Source of the DNA: Geomonas oryzisoli
Lineage (GTDB): Bacteria; Desulfobacterota; Desulfuromonadia; Geobacterales; Geobacteraceae
Assembly: GCF_018986915.1 (NCBI RefSeq)
Contig: NZ_CP076723.1
Span: 248,001 to 312,000, forward strand
Direction of reading: 5' to 3'
Length of the DNA: 64,000 nt
Shown one piece after another: positions 19,722 to 29,135 of this stretch. Both the position numbers and the translations under genes were made by a program. The first letter of the stretch is position 1. Each line of letters opens with the position of its first letter. Below the pieces are notes generated by a model. The model saw only the letters and a program-made list of their open reading frames with translations. It searched no databases and was not told where the DNA came from.

Positions 19722-19933
19722 AGAACACGTTCAACGTTCTGCGTTCAACGTTTGACTCTTGTCTTCCTCCTTCGGCACCATTGTGGTGACGGCAGGGGAG
19801 AATGCGAAAAAAAAGGCCTTCGGGGTGTTCCCGAAGGCCTTTTTGCTTGGTTCTATTCAGATGCCGTCGCGGCAATCTCGCCAACGGTGGTACTTACTGG
19901 AACGTTGAACGTTGAACGTTGAACGTTGAACGG
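19722..19933. repeat. GTTCAAC/GTTGAAC repeats bracketing the hemB terminator
   Basis: Left (about 19728-19752): AACGTTCTGCGTTCAACGTT. Right (about 19891-19931): AACGTTGAAC repeated in tandem every 8 bp. The two blocks are reverse complements of each other, so the whole 210 bp is a loose inverted repeat with the terminator in the middle. Confidence 0.65.
19807..19846. terminator. Bidirectional intrinsic terminator between hemB and the cupin gene
   Basis: AAAAAGGCCTTCGGG / CCCGAAGGCCTTTTT perfect stem with a 5-nt loop; A-run before and T-run after, so it works for hemB (plus) and the convergent cupin gene (minus). Confidence 0.9.
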
Positions 19934-19936
19934 CCG

Positions 19937-20269
19937 TTAAGCCCTTATCATGACCAGCAGCATCTTGAAGCGCTTGACCGCGCGCAGGGAGTGGGGCTTG
20001 TTGGCAGGCATGATGATTATCTCGCCTGCCGAGACGTTATGGGCGGTACCTTCGATGTTGATCTCAGCCTCACCATCCAACACCTGCACGAAGGCATCGT
20101 AAGGAGCGGTGTGCTCGCTCAATCCTTCACCGGCGTCGAAAGCGAAGGCGGTGATGGTCCCCACCGGTTTGTCTATGACCGTCCTGCTAACCACCGCGCC
20201 GTCCTGATAGCCAGCCAGATTCACCAGGTTCAATGCTTCGCCCAGAGCAACACCTTTTTTCTCTGCCAT
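19937..20269 (-). CDS. Cupin domain protein
   Basis: A 110-aa single-domain cupin. GLSEHTAPYDAFVQVLDGEAE is the first cupin motif, with metal-binding His and a Glu further on, and GEIIIMPANKPHSLRAVKRFK is the second. Such small cupins often bind a metal and stabilise or isomerise small molecules; the ligand is unknown. AAGGAG precedes the ATG. It converges on hemB across the shared terminator and diverges from the RNase Z-like gene. Confidence 0.88.
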   Translation of the reverse strand: MAEKKGVALGEALNLVNLAGYQDGAVVSRTVIDKPVGTITAFAFDAGEGLSEHTAPYDAFVQVLDGEAEINIEGTAHNVSAGEIIIMPANKPHSLRAVKRFKMLLVMIRA

Positions 20270-20384
20270 TGTCCTATCTCCTTTTTCAGTAAGTTTACCT
20301 AGATTGTTTTTCTTGATTCGAACTGTAACCCGTACTGAGAGTGTTGCAATTGATGCAGGTCAATCTAATGGTAAAATTCTGCGC

Positions 20385-21461
20385 ATGCCCAAACCTTTCC
20401 GCTACCTCGAACCTACCTTCTTCGCAGGACTGTTCGACGACCCGCTGCTTTTAGTCCGGGTCCGTCCCACCGGTCGCGCCCTTCTTTTCGATTGCGGCAA
20501 GATGCATCACCTCGCCAAGAGGGTCTACACCTCCATCGACGCCATCTTCATCAGCCACGCCCACATGGACCATTTCATGGGGATGGACAGCGTCATCCGC
20601 CACAGCCACGCCTCGCCGCGCACTATCGACGTCTTTGGTCCTCCGGGACTGTCCAAGCGCATGGCCAGCAAGTTCGCGTGCTATGACTGGAACCTTGCCG
20701 ATACCTTCTGGGGGAATTTCAGGGTCAACGAGGTGGGCGCGAACGGCCGGGTCGCGAGCACGCTCTACAGCGGCCCGGAGGCGTTCCTCGCCAGTTCCGA
20801 AGGGGAGAGAAACGGCGTCCTTTACGGCAACCGCCACCTCACCGTGAGCGGGACCCAGTGTGAACATCACATTCCGGTGATGGCCTATCGCATCGACGAG
20901 GGGGCCGCCTTCGTGCTTGACGACGAGCGCATGGCGGCGGAAGGAGTACGGAAGGGTGAGTGGCTCAAGGACATGGAGAAGCTGTTCCATGACGGGATGG
21001 AGGGGAGGGCGGTCAGGTATCTGCATGAGCGCGGCGGGCGTGTCGAAGAGGCGGTTGCGCAGGATGCCGCGGCGTTGTACCAGCGCATCAGGACGTTCGA
21101 ACAGCCGGCGAGCATCGGGTACGTGACCGATATCGGGTATTCCGAGGAGAACGTTGCCAAGCTCGCGGGGTTGGTGCAGGGGGTGACCCTGTTGGTATGC
21201 GAGTGTGCCTTCCTGGCGTCCGAGAAGGCTAAGGCCGGGTTGTCGCGCCATCTCTGCACGACCCAGTTCAACGAGCTCCTGGACCGGTTGCGCCCGAGAT
21301 ACGTGCTGCCGATGCATTTCTCCAAGACCTACCAGAGGGGGAGCGAGACCTTGTACCAGGAGATCGAGCCCCCGTCCGGGGTCACGGTTCTCAAGATCCC
21401 CGACCGGCTCACCCCGCGCCCCATCATGGAAAGCGAGGTGCCGCGGCCGATTGAGATGTGA
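20385..21461 (+). CDS. RNase Z-like MBL-fold hydrolase
   Basis: A 358-aa metallo-beta-lactamase-fold protein. FISHAHMDHFMGMD carries HxHxDH; IDVFGPPGLSKRM and the later LVCECAFLASEKAKAGLSRHLCTTQF and YVLPMHFSKTY match the ElaC/RNase Z architecture. The region is longer than in classical tRNA 3'-endonucleases, so it may act on another phosphodiester. I place the start at ATG 20385, where family similarity begins (PKPFRYLEPTFFAGLFDDP); an upstream in-frame TTG would add 27 residues. The ribosome-binding site is weak. Confidence 0.78.
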   Translation: MPKPFRYLEPTFFAGLFDDPLLLVRVRPTGRALLFDCGKMHHLAKRVYTSIDAIFISHAHMDHFMGMDSVIRHSHASPRTIDVFGPPGLSKRMASKFACYDWNLADTFWGNFRVNEVGANGRVASTLYSGPEAFLASSEGERNGVLYGNRHLTVSGTQCEHHIPVMAYRIDEGAAFVLDDERMAAEGVRKGEWLKDMEKLFHDGMEGRAVRYLHERGGRVEEAVAQDAAALYQRIRTFEQPASIGYVTDIGYSEENVAKLAGLVQGVTLLVCECAFLASEKAKAGLSRHLCTTQFNELLDRLRPRYVLPMHFSKTYQRGSETLYQEIEPPSGVTVLKIPDRLTPRPIMESEVPRPIEM

Positions 21462-21462
21462 G

Positions 21463-21676
21463 CCTCACGCAAAGTCGCAAAGGCGCAAAGAAAGAAAAAA
21501 GGCAAAACAATTAGCCACGGAGCAAATCTGAGGAAATCTGAGACTGCAAAAACAAAGAAAGGGTAAAAGCTTTTTGGTTTTACCCCAAGTCACGTGTTTG
21601 GTTTTCTCCGAAGTTCTCAGATTTTCTCCGTGGCCAATGGGGTTGCTTTTCTTTGCGTCTTAGCGGCTTTGCGTGA
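21463..21676. repeat. Nested inverted-repeat element, about 210 bp
   Basis: Outer arms CACGCAAAGTCGCAAAGGCG (about 21470) and the inverted TTTGCGTCTTAGCGGCTTTG (ending near 21674) enclose inner arms of the CCACGGAG...ATCTGAG family (21510-21542 and 21606-21640) and a central GGGTAAAA/TTTTACCC hairpin (21561-21585). It fills the gap before the YciH-like gene. Confidence 0.75.
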
Positions 21677-21708
21677 CACGCCCTGGTTTTTCTGCTACAA
21701 AGGCAGCC

Positions 21709-22071
21709 ATGAAAAAGTCCAGTTCCAGCGATGCTCCGCTTGTCTACTCCTCGGAATTCGGCCGCATGTGCCCCGGCTGCGGCAAACCCGTCAACGCCTG
21801 CGCCTGTAAGAAGTCGTCGACGCCCGCCGGTGACGGCACGGTGCGCGTAAGGCGCGAAACGAAAGGGCGCGGCGGCAAGACGGTCATCGTCATCACCGGC
21901 CTCCCGCTCGACGCGGCGGCGCTCACCGCGCTTGCGGGCGAACTGAAGAAACGCTGCGGCTGCGGCGGCACCGCGAAGGACGGCGTCATCGAGATCCAGG
22001 GCGACCATGCCGAAACCCTCATGGCCGAACTCGCCAAGCGCGGCTACAAGGCGAAGCGCGCCGGGGGGTGA
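21709..22071 (+). CDS. yciH: SUI1/YciH-family translation initiation factor-like protein
   Basis: A 120-aa protein with a short N-terminal zinc-ribbon-like segment (CPGCGKPVNACAC) and a C-terminal SUI1/eIF1 fold: GKTVIVITGLPLDAAALTALAGELKKRCGCGGTAKDG, with the conserved CGCGG turn, then IQGDH. Bacterial YciH binds the 30S subunit and affects initiation fidelity, mainly under stress. ATG 21709 is chosen because upstream sequence belongs to the repeat element. Confidence 0.87.
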   Translation: MKKSSSSDAPLVYSSEFGRMCPGCGKPVNACACKKSSTPAGDGTVRVRRETKGRGGKTVIVITGLPLDAAALTALAGELKKRCGCGGTAKDGVIEIQGDHAETLMAELAKRGYKAKRAGG

Positions 22072-22078
22072 AAGCCGG

Positions 22079-22276
22079 CTATTCCACCGAAAACGACTTC
22101 CCTTCCAGTTCCACCCGATCACCGGGACGCAGTTTCCTGCCGCGGCGCAGTTCCACCTCGCCGTTCACCGATACCATCCCCTCGGAGATGATGATCTTCG
22201 CCTCGCCACCCGAAGAGACCGCATCCACCGCCTTCAGAAAACTGTCCAACTTGATAAACTCCGTGTCGATCTTCAC
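22079..22276 (-). CDS. S4-domain RNA-binding protein (YbcJ-like)
   Basis: A 65-aa protein that is almost entirely an S4 RNA-binding domain: FIKLDSFLKAVDAVSSGGEAK, then MVSVNGEVELRRGRKLRPGD. YbcJ-like proteins bind structured RNA, probably rRNA. The start is GTG 22276, with GGAGG just upstream; an in-frame GTG at 22303 would add nine residues but lies ahead of that site. It converges on yciH, 7 bp apart. Confidence 0.8.
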   Translation of the reverse strand: MKIDTEFIKLDSFLKAVDAVSSGGEAKIIISEGMVSVNGEVELRRGRKLRPGDRVELEGKSFSVE

Positions 22277-22371
22277 GCATCCTCCAATCTCTATGACTGC
22301 CACCGTTATGGCGCGGTTGAACTTATCACACTTTTCTGCTAAAAAGGGGCATTTCGCAAAGGAGATTGTGC

Positions 22372-22935
22372 ATGTATACCACTAACGATTTCAAGAAGGG
22401 GCTCGTCATCAAACTGGACGGCGCTCCCTGTGTCATCATGGATGTAGCCTTCCAGTCCCCCTCCGCCCGCGGCGCCAACACCATGGTGAAGACCAAGTAC
22501 CGCAACCTGCTCACCGCCCAGGTGCTTGAGAAGACCTTCCGCTCCGGCGACAAGGTGGACGAGGCCGATTTCGAGCGCCACAAGGGGCAGTTCCTCTACG
22601 CCGACGGCGGCCGCGGCATCTTCATGGACCTCGAGAACTACGAGCAGTTCGAGATGGAAGAAGACAACTTCGAAGCCATCGCACCCTTCCTGCTGGACGG
22701 CACAGAAGTCCAGCTCGGCATCTTCCAGGAGCGCATGGTCAGCGTCGACCTCCCCATGGTCGTCGAACTGGTGGTGACCGAAACTGCTCCCGCGCTTAAG
22801 AACGCCACCGCCACTGCGCAGACTAAGGAAGCGGTGCTTGAGACCGGCCATCGCCTGCAGGTTCCGCCGTACCTCGAGACCGGCGAGAAGATCAAAGTCG
22901 ACACCCGCGACGGCCGTTTTATCTCCCGCGCTTAG
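22372..22935 (+). CDS. efp: Elongation factor P, EfpL/YeiP-like
   Basis: Three-domain tRNA-mimic factor (187 aa) that relieves ribosome stalling at polyproline stretches. At the tip loop of domain I it has QSPSARGANTMVKTKYRN. Here Arg stands where classical EF-P has a modifiable Lys, as in E. coli EfpL/YeiP (QSPTARGAATLYKMRF). The C-terminal VTETAPALKNATATAQTKEA and QVPPYLETGEKIKVDTRDGR also resemble that branch. GGAG lies 7 nt before ATG 22372. It is usually annotated simply as EF-P; the subfamily call rests on my alignment by eye. Confidence 0.9.
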   Translation: MYTTNDFKKGLVIKLDGAPCVIMDVAFQSPSARGANTMVKTKYRNLLTAQVLEKTFRSGDKVDEADFERHKGQFLYADGGRGIFMDLENYEQFEMEEDNFEAIAPFLLDGTEVQLGIFQERMVSVDLPMVVELVVTETAPALKNATATAQTKEAVLETGHRLQVPPYLETGEKIKVDTRDGRFISRA

Positions 22936-22962
22936 TCAGTCATAAAAATTAGAAGAAAAGGG

Positions 22963-22991
22963 TTGACACAGTCGACGATTCAAAGTATAAA
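22963..22991 (+). promoter_or_regulatory. Sigma-70 promoter of the tRNA-Phe gene
   Basis: TTGACA (22963-22968), 17-bp spacer, TATAAA (22986-22991), ending 11 bp before the mature tRNA. Confidence 0.85.
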
Positions 22992-23002
22992 GTTGGTCTC
23001 TT

Positions 23003-23078
23003 GCCCAGATAGCTCAGTCGGTAGAGCAGAGGATTGAAAATCCTCGTGTCGGCGGTTCGATTCCGTCTCTGGGCACCA
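23003..23078 (+). tRNA. tRNA-Phe (anticodon GAA)
   Basis: A 76-nt cloverleaf. The acceptor stem GCCCAGA pairs with TCTGGGC; the D-loop reads AGCTCAGTCGGTAGAGC; the anticodon stem-loop has GATTGAAAATC with anticodon GAA; the T-arm contains GGTTCGATTCC; CCA is encoded. It has its own promoter and terminator, so it is a single-gene unit. Confidence 0.97.
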
Positions 23079-23090
23079 CCAGAAAGTAAA

Positions 23091-23124
23091 GAGGCCAGCT
23101 AGAAATAGCTGGCCTCTTTTTTTT
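23091..23124 (+). terminator. Intrinsic terminator of tRNA-Phe
   Basis: GAGGCCAGCTA / TAGCTGGCCTC stem with AAA-type loop, followed by TTTTTTTT. Confidence 0.93.
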
Positions 23125-23173
23125 ATTCCAATACGAGCCCGATGGGATCTGGCGAAAGTAGCAGGAGGCATCA

Positions 23174-23605
23174 ATGCACCTGAACACCGATCACTTTGCC
23201 CGCTGCATTAGGACCCTCGAAAGCTCCCTCACCCTTCTCGCCGCATCCGATCCTGACAGCATCGATTACGAAATATACCGGAACGCAGTCGTCAAAGGTT
23301 TCGAGTTGACGCTGGAAACCGGCGGGAAGCTGCTCCGTAAGGCTCTTAAGGCGTACACCGGCAGCCCGAGAGAAGTCGACAGTCTCACCTACAAGGATGT
23401 GCTCAGGCATGCGTCGAAGCATGGACTGTTGGATGCCCATGCCGTCGAACGCTGGTTCCGCTACCGTGACAACAGAAACAGCACCGCTCGCGATTACGGT
23501 GTCGGGTTTGCCGAGGATACGCTGAAGCTGCTGCCTGGCTTCATCGTTGATGCCCGGGCGCTGGAGGCTACCCTATTGGAGCGTTTAGGTAATGCCGAAG
23601 CTTGA
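23174..23605 (+). CDS. HepT/HI0074-like nucleotidyltransferase partner protein
   Basis: A 143-aa four-helix protein of the HI0074/HepT group, the partner of MNT-type nucleotidyltransferases. WFRYRDNRNSTARDYGVGF is the family motif, but the His of the HepT RNase signature (Rx4-6H) is replaced by Arg106. If the family logic holds, the RNase activity is lost and the protein may only bind the substrate or partner. It overlaps the nucleotidyltransferase gene by 14 bp. Confidence 0.82.
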   Translation: MHLNTDHFARCIRTLESSLTLLAASDPDSIDYEIYRNAVVKGFELTLETGGKLLRKALKAYTGSPREVDSLTYKDVLRHASKHGLLDAHAVERWFRYRDNRNSTARDYGVGFAEDTLKLLPGFIVDARALEATLLERLGNAEA

Positions 23606-23915
23606 TTTGCGTCCTGAATGGCTGGAGATGGTTCGCCACCTGCTGGCAGTGCACCTTCCCGATGCCGAGGTACTCGCTTACGGCAGCCGGGTCCAGGGAA
23701 TGTCTCACGATGGCAGCGATCTGGATCTGGTGGTGCGCAACGTTGCCGATCTCACCCAGCCCCAGAGCAATCTGTTTGAACTGAAAGAGGCCTTTACCGA
23801 CAGCAACATCCCCATTCTCGTCGACGTCTTCGATTGGGCGCGAATTCCTGAGAGCTTTCGGGAAGAAATTGAGAGAAGAGGAACCGTGCTGGTGCAAAGC
23901 GGCAAGCGCCTGTAG
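23592..23915 (+). CDS. MNT-type nucleotidyltransferase (MntA-like)
   Basis: A 107-aa minimal nucleotidyltransferase. AYGSRVQGMSHDGSDLDLVV carries the GS...DxD catalytic motif, and LVDVFDWA supplies the third carboxylate. In HepT/MntA modules the MNT protein AMPylates and neutralises the HepT toxin. It overlaps the partner gene, the usual order and coupling. Given the changed HepT motif the pair may be a degenerate or repurposed module. Confidence 0.85.
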   Translation: MPKLDLRPEWLEMVRHLLAVHLPDAEVLAYGSRVQGMSHDGSDLDLVVRNVADLTQPQSNLFELKEAFTDSNIPILVDVFDWARIPESFREEIERRGTVLVQSGKRL

Positions 23916-23962
23916 GGATAAGGGCGAAACAACACCAACCAATGACGTCCACTCCTCATGAC

Positions 23963-23996
23963 AAAAGGGGCCAGTGTTTCTGCAACTGGCCCCTCT
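23963..23996 (+). terminator. Intrinsic terminator after the MNT/HepT pair
   Basis: AAAAGGGGCCAGT / ACTGGCCCCTCTT hairpin with a 9-nt loop; weak T-run. Confidence 0.7.
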
Positions 23997-24408
23997 TCGT
24001 TTATTTTGCCTCTTTCGCGACCGTAAAATGAGCTTTACCCCAACGGCTGAGGCATCCTCGGTCTCCCTGCCAAGCCCAGGCGCTGGATGCTGCGCGAGTA
24101 TGCCAACCTGCTGCGCCCACGGGAATAGAGGTGAAGGGGGATGCGAAAATACCTTTTACTTTTTACTTAATTGTAGAAGAACGTTTTAGTTGTACTATTT
24201 ACCAGGACCTTGGTTGACAGGGCGAGAATTACTGTCATAGACAATTCGATGTGGGATTCCCAAGCGGGATGCCAAGCATTGTTAGTAGGAGAATGCTTTT
24301 GCTTTGACTGATTCCCTCCTCTGCTGATAGTGGAGGAATAGGACACTCTTGAATAAAACCCCACAGAGCAACGGCAGCTTTCTGAAGCGGCCGTTACCAA
24401 GGACATGC
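23997..24408. promoter_or_regulatory. Intergenic region upstream of the sensor kinase operon
   Basis: About 410 bp without a credible gene, AT-richer than the flanks. TTGACA at 24214-24219 with TAGACA 18 bp downstream is a weak promoter candidate for the kinase operon. A GGAGG at about 24331-24335 lies upstream of the alternative TTG start at 24349. Confidence 0.35.
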
Positions 24409-26901
24409 ATGACGGCTCCCCCTTCTGTCGAAAAGCTGCTCCGTTGGACGTATCCGCTCTGCATCGTCGCGAGGACCCTATTTACCTCCCCTCAGGTTTT
24501 TGCCTTTTGCCTTTTATTGTTCCTCACCTGCCTCCTCCCTGCCGCCGCGACCGCTTCCGAAAGAACCGTGACCGTCGGCGTCTACCAGAATCCGCCCAAA
24601 ATCTTCACCTCCGATGCCGGCAAGCCAACGGGCATCTTTATCGACCTCATCGAGCACATAGCCGATAAAGAAGGGTGGCGCCTGCGCTACGTCTCCGGCA
24701 CCTGGAGCGAAGGTCTGGAACGCCTGCAGAAGGGGGAGATCGACTTGATGCCGGACGTCGCCTACACGGCGGAGCGGGAAAAGATCTACACCTTCAACAA
24801 GATTCCCATCCTGTCCGGCTGGTCGCAGGTCTACGCGCGCAAGGGGAGCGGTATCCAGTCGATCCTGGATCTCAACGGCAAGCGCGTGGCGGGTCTCGAG
24901 AAGACCATTCAACTGGAAACCGTGGACCGGCTGGCCAAGAGTTTCGGACTCAAAGTGACCCTGGTTCCCGTCTCCAATTACAAGACGGAGTTCCAGATGA
25001 TCGCCGCGGGGCAGGTGGACGCCGGGGTCACCAACCGCTACTACGGGTTGATGTTCGCCAGGAAGTCCGGCCTTGAAGATACCCCCATCATGTTCGATCC
25101 GGCACCCTACCTGTTCGCCGCGCAAAAACCGACCTCCGAGGCAACCCAGCAGTTGCTGGACGCCATCGACCGCCACCTTGCCGGGATGAAGAACGATCCC
25201 CGGTCCGCTTACTACACCGTGCTGAAACGATGGACCTCCGAGGAGGTCGATTGGAAACTGCCGCTGTGGCTTGAGTTTTTGGGGCCGGTGCTGGGAATCG
25301 CCCTGCTGCTGACCATGGTCGGGGCCATCGTCCTGAAGCACCAGGTCAAGGCGCGCACCAAGGAGCTGCAGCTGATCAACCAGGAGATGGAGCAGCGCAT
25401 CGAGGAACGGACCCGCTCGCTCCAGGAGGCGAACTCCAAGCTGCGTACGACCATGGATGAGCTGGCCGTCGCCAAGGAGGGGGCCGAGGCGGCCAACCGT
25501 GCCAAGTCGCTGTTTCTCGCCAACATGAGCCACGAGATACGCACGCCGCTCAACGCGGTGCTGGGCTTCAGCCAGATCGTGCTGCACGATCCGCAGTTGT
25601 CGCCGGAGAACCGCCACAACCTCGAGACGGTGAACCGCTCCGGCGAGCACCTGCTGGCCCTGATCAACGATGTGCTCGACATGGCCAAGATCGAGTCGGG
25701 GCGGGTGACCGTAGAGAAGGCGCCCTTCGACCTCCCCGGGCTGCTCCGGGAAGAGACGGAACTCCTTACGCCCAAGGCGCTGGCCAAGGGGCTGCAGCTG
25801 GTACTCGAGGTTCAGACGGACCTGCACCCGTACGTAACGGGAGACGCGGGCAAGCTGCGCCAGGTGGTCATCAACCTGCTCGGCAACGCCATAAAGTTCA
25901 CAGAGCAGGGAGGAGTCTCGCTGCGTGCCCGGACCACGGAGCGGGATGGGGCGCTGTGGCTCGAGGTGGAGGTCCAGGACAGCGGCCCGGGGATCGACAC
26001 GGAGGATATCCAGAACGTTTTCGGGGCTTTCGAGCAGGCCGAGATGGGACGCAGAACCGAAGGGGGGACCGGACTGGGGCTCGCCATCAGTCGCCAGTAC
26101 GCCAGGCTCATGGGGGGGGAGCTCACCGTAACCAGCGAGCCGGGGCATGGGGCGTGCTTCCACCTGACCCTGCCGGTCACCGAGGCGGAGCGCCCGGCGG
26201 CACCGGTGCGGGGGGCGCTCCCGCGCCTGGCGCGTCTGAAGGCGGGGCAGCAGGCCTGGCGGGTGCTCGTGGTCGACGACCGGGATACCAACCGGGAGAT
26301 CCTGGTGAAGATGCTGGCCCCGGTCGGTTTCGAGACCATCGAGGCCAAGGACGGAAAGAGTGCCGTCGCGCTCTTCTTGGCCCGGGCGCCGCACCTGGTC
26401 CTCATGGACGTCGTGATGCCCGTGATGGACGGCCGCGAGGCGACCAGGCGCATCCGCGCCCTCCCCGAGGGGAGGGAGGTTCCCATCATCGCCGTCTCTG
26501 CCAGCGTCTTCGAGGAGCAGTTGCGCGATGTGATGGAGGCCGGGGCCGACGATTTCCTGCGCAAGCCGTTTCGGGAGGAAGAGCTGCTGGAGAAGATCGC
26601 CCGACTGCTCCCGGCGCAGTTCGCCGATGAGGAGGTCGAGTCTCGCCCGCCGACGCCGGATGGGCCCTTTTCGGAGCAGAGCTTCGCGGAGGAACTGGGG
26701 GGGGTATCCTGCGAGCTGCGCGAAGCGCTGGTCGCGGCAGTCAGGGAGCTGGACCGGGGGCGGGTGGTGGCGCTGCTTGCGGAGCTGGCGGCGGTCGCAC
26801 CCCAGGCCGCCGACCGCCTGCTGGGCCATGCCGAGAGCTACCGTTTCGACCTGATCGAGCAGGCGCTGCTGCGATCCCCGGAGCAGGGGGAGCAGGGATG
26901 A
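24409..26901 (+). CDS. Hybrid sensor histidine kinase with periplasmic solute-binding (SBP_bac_3) sensor and receiver
   Basis: About 830 aa. After a signal/anchor segment, residues about 45-260 are a type-3 solute-binding sensor ([13 protein letters not shown]...[11 protein letters not shown]) that should bind an amino-acid-like ligand in the periplasm. A transmembrane helix follows ([16 protein letters not shown]), then a coiled coil, HisKA with His375 in [14 protein letters not shown], the HATPase domain, and a receiver with phospho-acceptor Asp667 in [11 protein letters not shown]. The last about 75 residues (ending [12 protein letters not shown]) form a helical tail also found in the next gene. 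The start is uncertain: ATG 24409 has AAGGA 5 nt upstream; TTG 24349 would add 20 residues. The stop overlaps the next gene by 4 bp. Confidence 0.88.
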   Translation: MTAPPSVEKLLRWTYPLCIVARTLFTSPQVFAFCLLLFLTCLLPAAATASERTVTVGVYQNPPKIFTSDAGKPTGIFIDLIEHIADKEGWRLRYVSGTWSEGLERLQKGEIDLMPDVAYTAEREKIYTFNKIPILSGWSQVYARKGSGIQSILDLNGKRVAGLEKTIQLETVDRLAKSFGLKVTLVPVSNYKTEFQMIAAGQVDAGVTNRYYGLMFARKSGLEDTPIMFDPAPYLFAAQKPTSEATQQLLDAIDRHLAGMKNDPRSAYYTVLKRWTSEEVDWKLPLWLEFLGPVLGIALLLTMVGAIVLKHQVKARTKELQLINQEMEQRIEERTRSLQEANSKLRTTMDELAVAKEGAEAANRAKSLFLANMSHEIRTPLNAVLGFSQIVLHDPQLSPENRHNLETVNRSGEHLLALINDVLDMAKIESGRVTVEKAPFDLPGLLREETELLTPKALAKGLQLVLEVQTDLHPYVTGDAGKLRQVVINLLGNAIKFTEQGGVSLRARTTERDGALWLEVEVQDSGPGIDTEDIQNVFGAFEQAEMGRRTEGGTGLGLAISRQYARLMGGELTVTSEPGHGACFHLTLPVTEAERPAAPVRGALPRLARLKAGQQAWRVLVVDDRDTNREILVKMLAPVGFETIEAKDGKSAVALFLARAPHLVLMDVVMPVMDGREATRRIRALPEGREVPIIAVSASVFEEQLRDVMEAGADDFLRKPFREEELLEKIARLLPAQFADEEVESRPPTPDGPFSEQSFAEELGGVSCELREALVAAVRELDRGRVVALLAELAAVAPQAADRLLGHAESYRFDLIEQALLRSPEQGEQG

Positions 26902-29135
26902 TCCGGCGCCGGCCCCATTGGCGCGTGCCCGTCGTGGTGCTGACGGGACTGCTGGTCACCGTGGTGCTCTTCTTCCTGGTGCGCAAATCGGAACTTGCCT
27001 CCTTCCAGTCACGCCTGGAACGCGATGTTTCCAACTGTGCCGACACCTTCGGCAACAGGGTCGACGACACGGGCATGGTGCTGATGGCCCTGCGCAACCG
27101 TTTCGCCTCGAGCAACGAGGTGAGCAGGGGGGAGTTCACCATCTTCACCGAGTCCTTCCTCAGGGGACACGCCGAGATCAAGGCGCTCTCCTGGAACCCT
27201 GCCGTGCTGCGAAGGCAAAGGGGCCGCTTCGAGGAGGAGGGGCGCAGGGAGTTCGGCTCCGGTTTCGTCCTCACCGAACGCAATGCCGCCGGGGTGCGCG
27301 TACCTGTGCGGGATCGGGATTGTTACTATCCCGTCTGGTACATCGAGCCGATGGCGGACAACGGCAAGGCGATCGGTTTCGACGTGGGGTCGGACCGGGT
27401 GCGTCTTGCCGCGCTGGAACGGGCGCGCGACACCGGCACGGCGACGGCGACGGAGCGGATCAAGCTGGTGCAGGACCGGGCCTCGACCTACAGCGTGCTG
27501 GTATTCCACCCGCTCTACGCGAAGGGGCTTCCCACCGCGACGGTGGCGGAGCGCCGGGCGGCGTTTCTGGGCGCCACCGTTGCCGTCATCAACATCGAAC
27601 AGCTCCTGGTGGCCACCTACGGGGGCGCGACCCCTTTGGGTCTCGACTTCGATCTCCTCGATCTTTCCGCCCCCTTCGGCGAGCAACTGCTGTACCGGTG
27701 GAGCAGCCGGCAGCAGGCGCAGGCGACCTGGTTCGCGCCGCTGCTCCCCCCTGCCCGGACCCTGGTCCGCAACTTCGAGTTCTGCGGGCGCCGGTGGGGG
27801 ATGAAGCTATCTCCCAGCAGGGAGTACCTGGAACGCAACGCGCCGGTGGCCTACTGGCTGCTGCTGCCGGCCGGGGCGATGCTCAGCGCGTTCCTGGGAT
27901 TGTACTTCCGGACAATTTACGCACAGCGCGAGGAGCTGGAACGGCTGGTGCGGGCGAGGACGGCGGAGCTGCAGTCCAGCGAGGCGACCCTGCGGGAGCT
28001 GAACGTCCATCTCGAGGAACGGGTCAAGGACAGGACCAGGCAGCTGGAGGGGGCGATCGAGGCGCTGTCCCTGGCCAAGGAGCGCGCCGAGGTGGCCAAC
28101 CGGGCCAAGAGCGTTTTCCTGGCCCACATGAGCCACGAGATCCGCACCCCGCTGAACGCGATCCTGGGCTTCAGTGAGATAACTCTGCATGACGCCACCC
28201 TCTCCGCCGAAAAACGGCACAACCTGGAAATCATCAACCGTTCCGGCGAAGAGCTCCTGGCACTGATCAACGACGTGATCGAGGTCTCCCGGATCGAGGC
28301 GGGGAGCGCCACCCTGGAGCGTCGCGTTTTCGAGCCCCGCTCCCTGCTGGATGAGGTCGTGGCCGGCTTCCTTCCCGAGGCGCGCGCCAAGAACCTGCAG
28401 CTGGTTCACGAGCCGGCTGGGGGGCTGCTGAGCTGCGCCGCCGCAGACGAGGCAAGGCTCCGCCACGTCCTGGGCCACCTGGTGGGCAACGCCGTAAAGT
28501 TCACCCGCGAGGGGGGCGTCGTCGTGCGCAGCCGCACCGGCACGCGCAACGCAACCCCGTGGTTGGATGTGGAGGTACAGGACAGCGGACGGGGGGTCGC
28601 CGCCGAAGACCTTGAGCGGATCTTCAACGCCTTCGAGCAGGCGCAGCTGGGGGAAGGGGACCTCGGAGGGACGGGGCTTGGTCTGACCCTCAGCAGGCAG
28701 TATGCCCGCCTGATGGGGGGCGATATCACCGTGCAGAGCACCCTGGGGCAGGGTTCCTGCTTCCATTTCAGCGTGCCGCTCAGCCATGCCACCGCCGAGG
28801 AGGTGGCGGACGCCCTGCGCAGCCGGCCGCATCGGCCGGGCTTGGAGCAGAAGCCGGAACCGGTGCCGGCGGAACTGGACCTGGAACTGGACCGGTTGCC
28901 GCGAGAGCTTTGCCGCAGCGTGGCCGCAGCGGCCAGGGGGCTTGACAAGAACCGTCTGTTGGAGCTGCTGGAACCGGTAGCGCAAAGCGCACCCGGGGTC
29001 GCCCGGCGGCTTAAGGGGCTCGCGGAGAGCTACCGTTTCGATCTGATCGAGGAGCTGGTCGGGGCGGCAGGGGGGGAAGGACGGCACAGGTGCCACGAGG
29101 GGGGCACCCCCGGAAGGGATAGGAGCGGGACATGA
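26898..29135 (+). CDS. CHASE-domain sensor histidine kinase
   Basis: A 745-aa membrane kinase. Residues about 15-35 are the first transmembrane helix and about 45-270 a periplasmic CHASE domain ([30 protein letters not shown]). A second transmembrane helix is near 310-335. HisKA has His413 in [15 protein letters not shown], followed by HATPase with GTGLGL. It has no receiver, yet its C-terminus (about 670-735) keeps the helical tail that follows the receiver in the upstream kinase, suggesting tandem duplication and receiver loss. ATGA overlaps at both ends couple it to its neighbours. Confidence 0.87.
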   Translation: MIRRRPHWRVPVVVLTGLLVTVVLFFLVRKSELASFQSRLERDVSNCADTFGNRVDDTGMVLMALRNRFASSNEVSRGEFTIFTESFLRGHAEIKALSWNPAVLRRQRGRFEEEGRREFGSGFVLTERNAAGVRVPVRDRDCYYPVWYIEPMADNGKAIGFDVGSDRVRLAALERARDTGTATATERIKLVQDRASTYSVLVFHPLYAKGLPTATVAERRAAFLGATVAVINIEQLLVATYGGATPLGLDFDLLDLSAPFGEQLLYRWSSRQQAQATWFAPLLPPARTLVRNFEFCGRRWGMKLSPSREYLERNAPVAYWLLLPAGAMLSAFLGLYFRTIYAQREELERLVRARTAELQSSEATLRELNVHLEERVKDRTRQLEGAIEALSLAKERAEVANRAKSVFLAHMSHEIRTPLNAILGFSEITLHDATLSAEKRHNLEIINRSGEELLALINDVIEVSRIEAGSATLERRVFEPRSLLDEVVAGFLPEARAKNLQLVHEPAGGLLSCAAADEARLRHVLGHLVGNAVKFTREGGVVVRSRTGTRNATPWLDVEVQDSGRGVAAEDLERIFNAFEQAQLGEGDLGGTGLGLTLSRQYARLMGGDITVQSTLGQGSCFHFSVPLSHATAEEVADALRSRPHRPGLEQKPEPVPAELDLELDRLPRELCRSVAAAARGLDKNRLLELLEPVAQSAPGVARRLKGLAESYRFDLIEELVGAAGGEGRHRCHEGGTPGRDRSGT

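Noticed and set aside
23974-24189. Plus-strand frame in the gap before the sensor kinases
   Set aside because: Begins in the terminator hairpin, has no ribosome-binding site and no family resemblance.
24514-26829. 771-aa minus-strand frame opposite the first sensor kinase
   Set aside because: High-GC antisense shadow: it lies exactly opposite conserved kinase motifs and has no recognisable domain.
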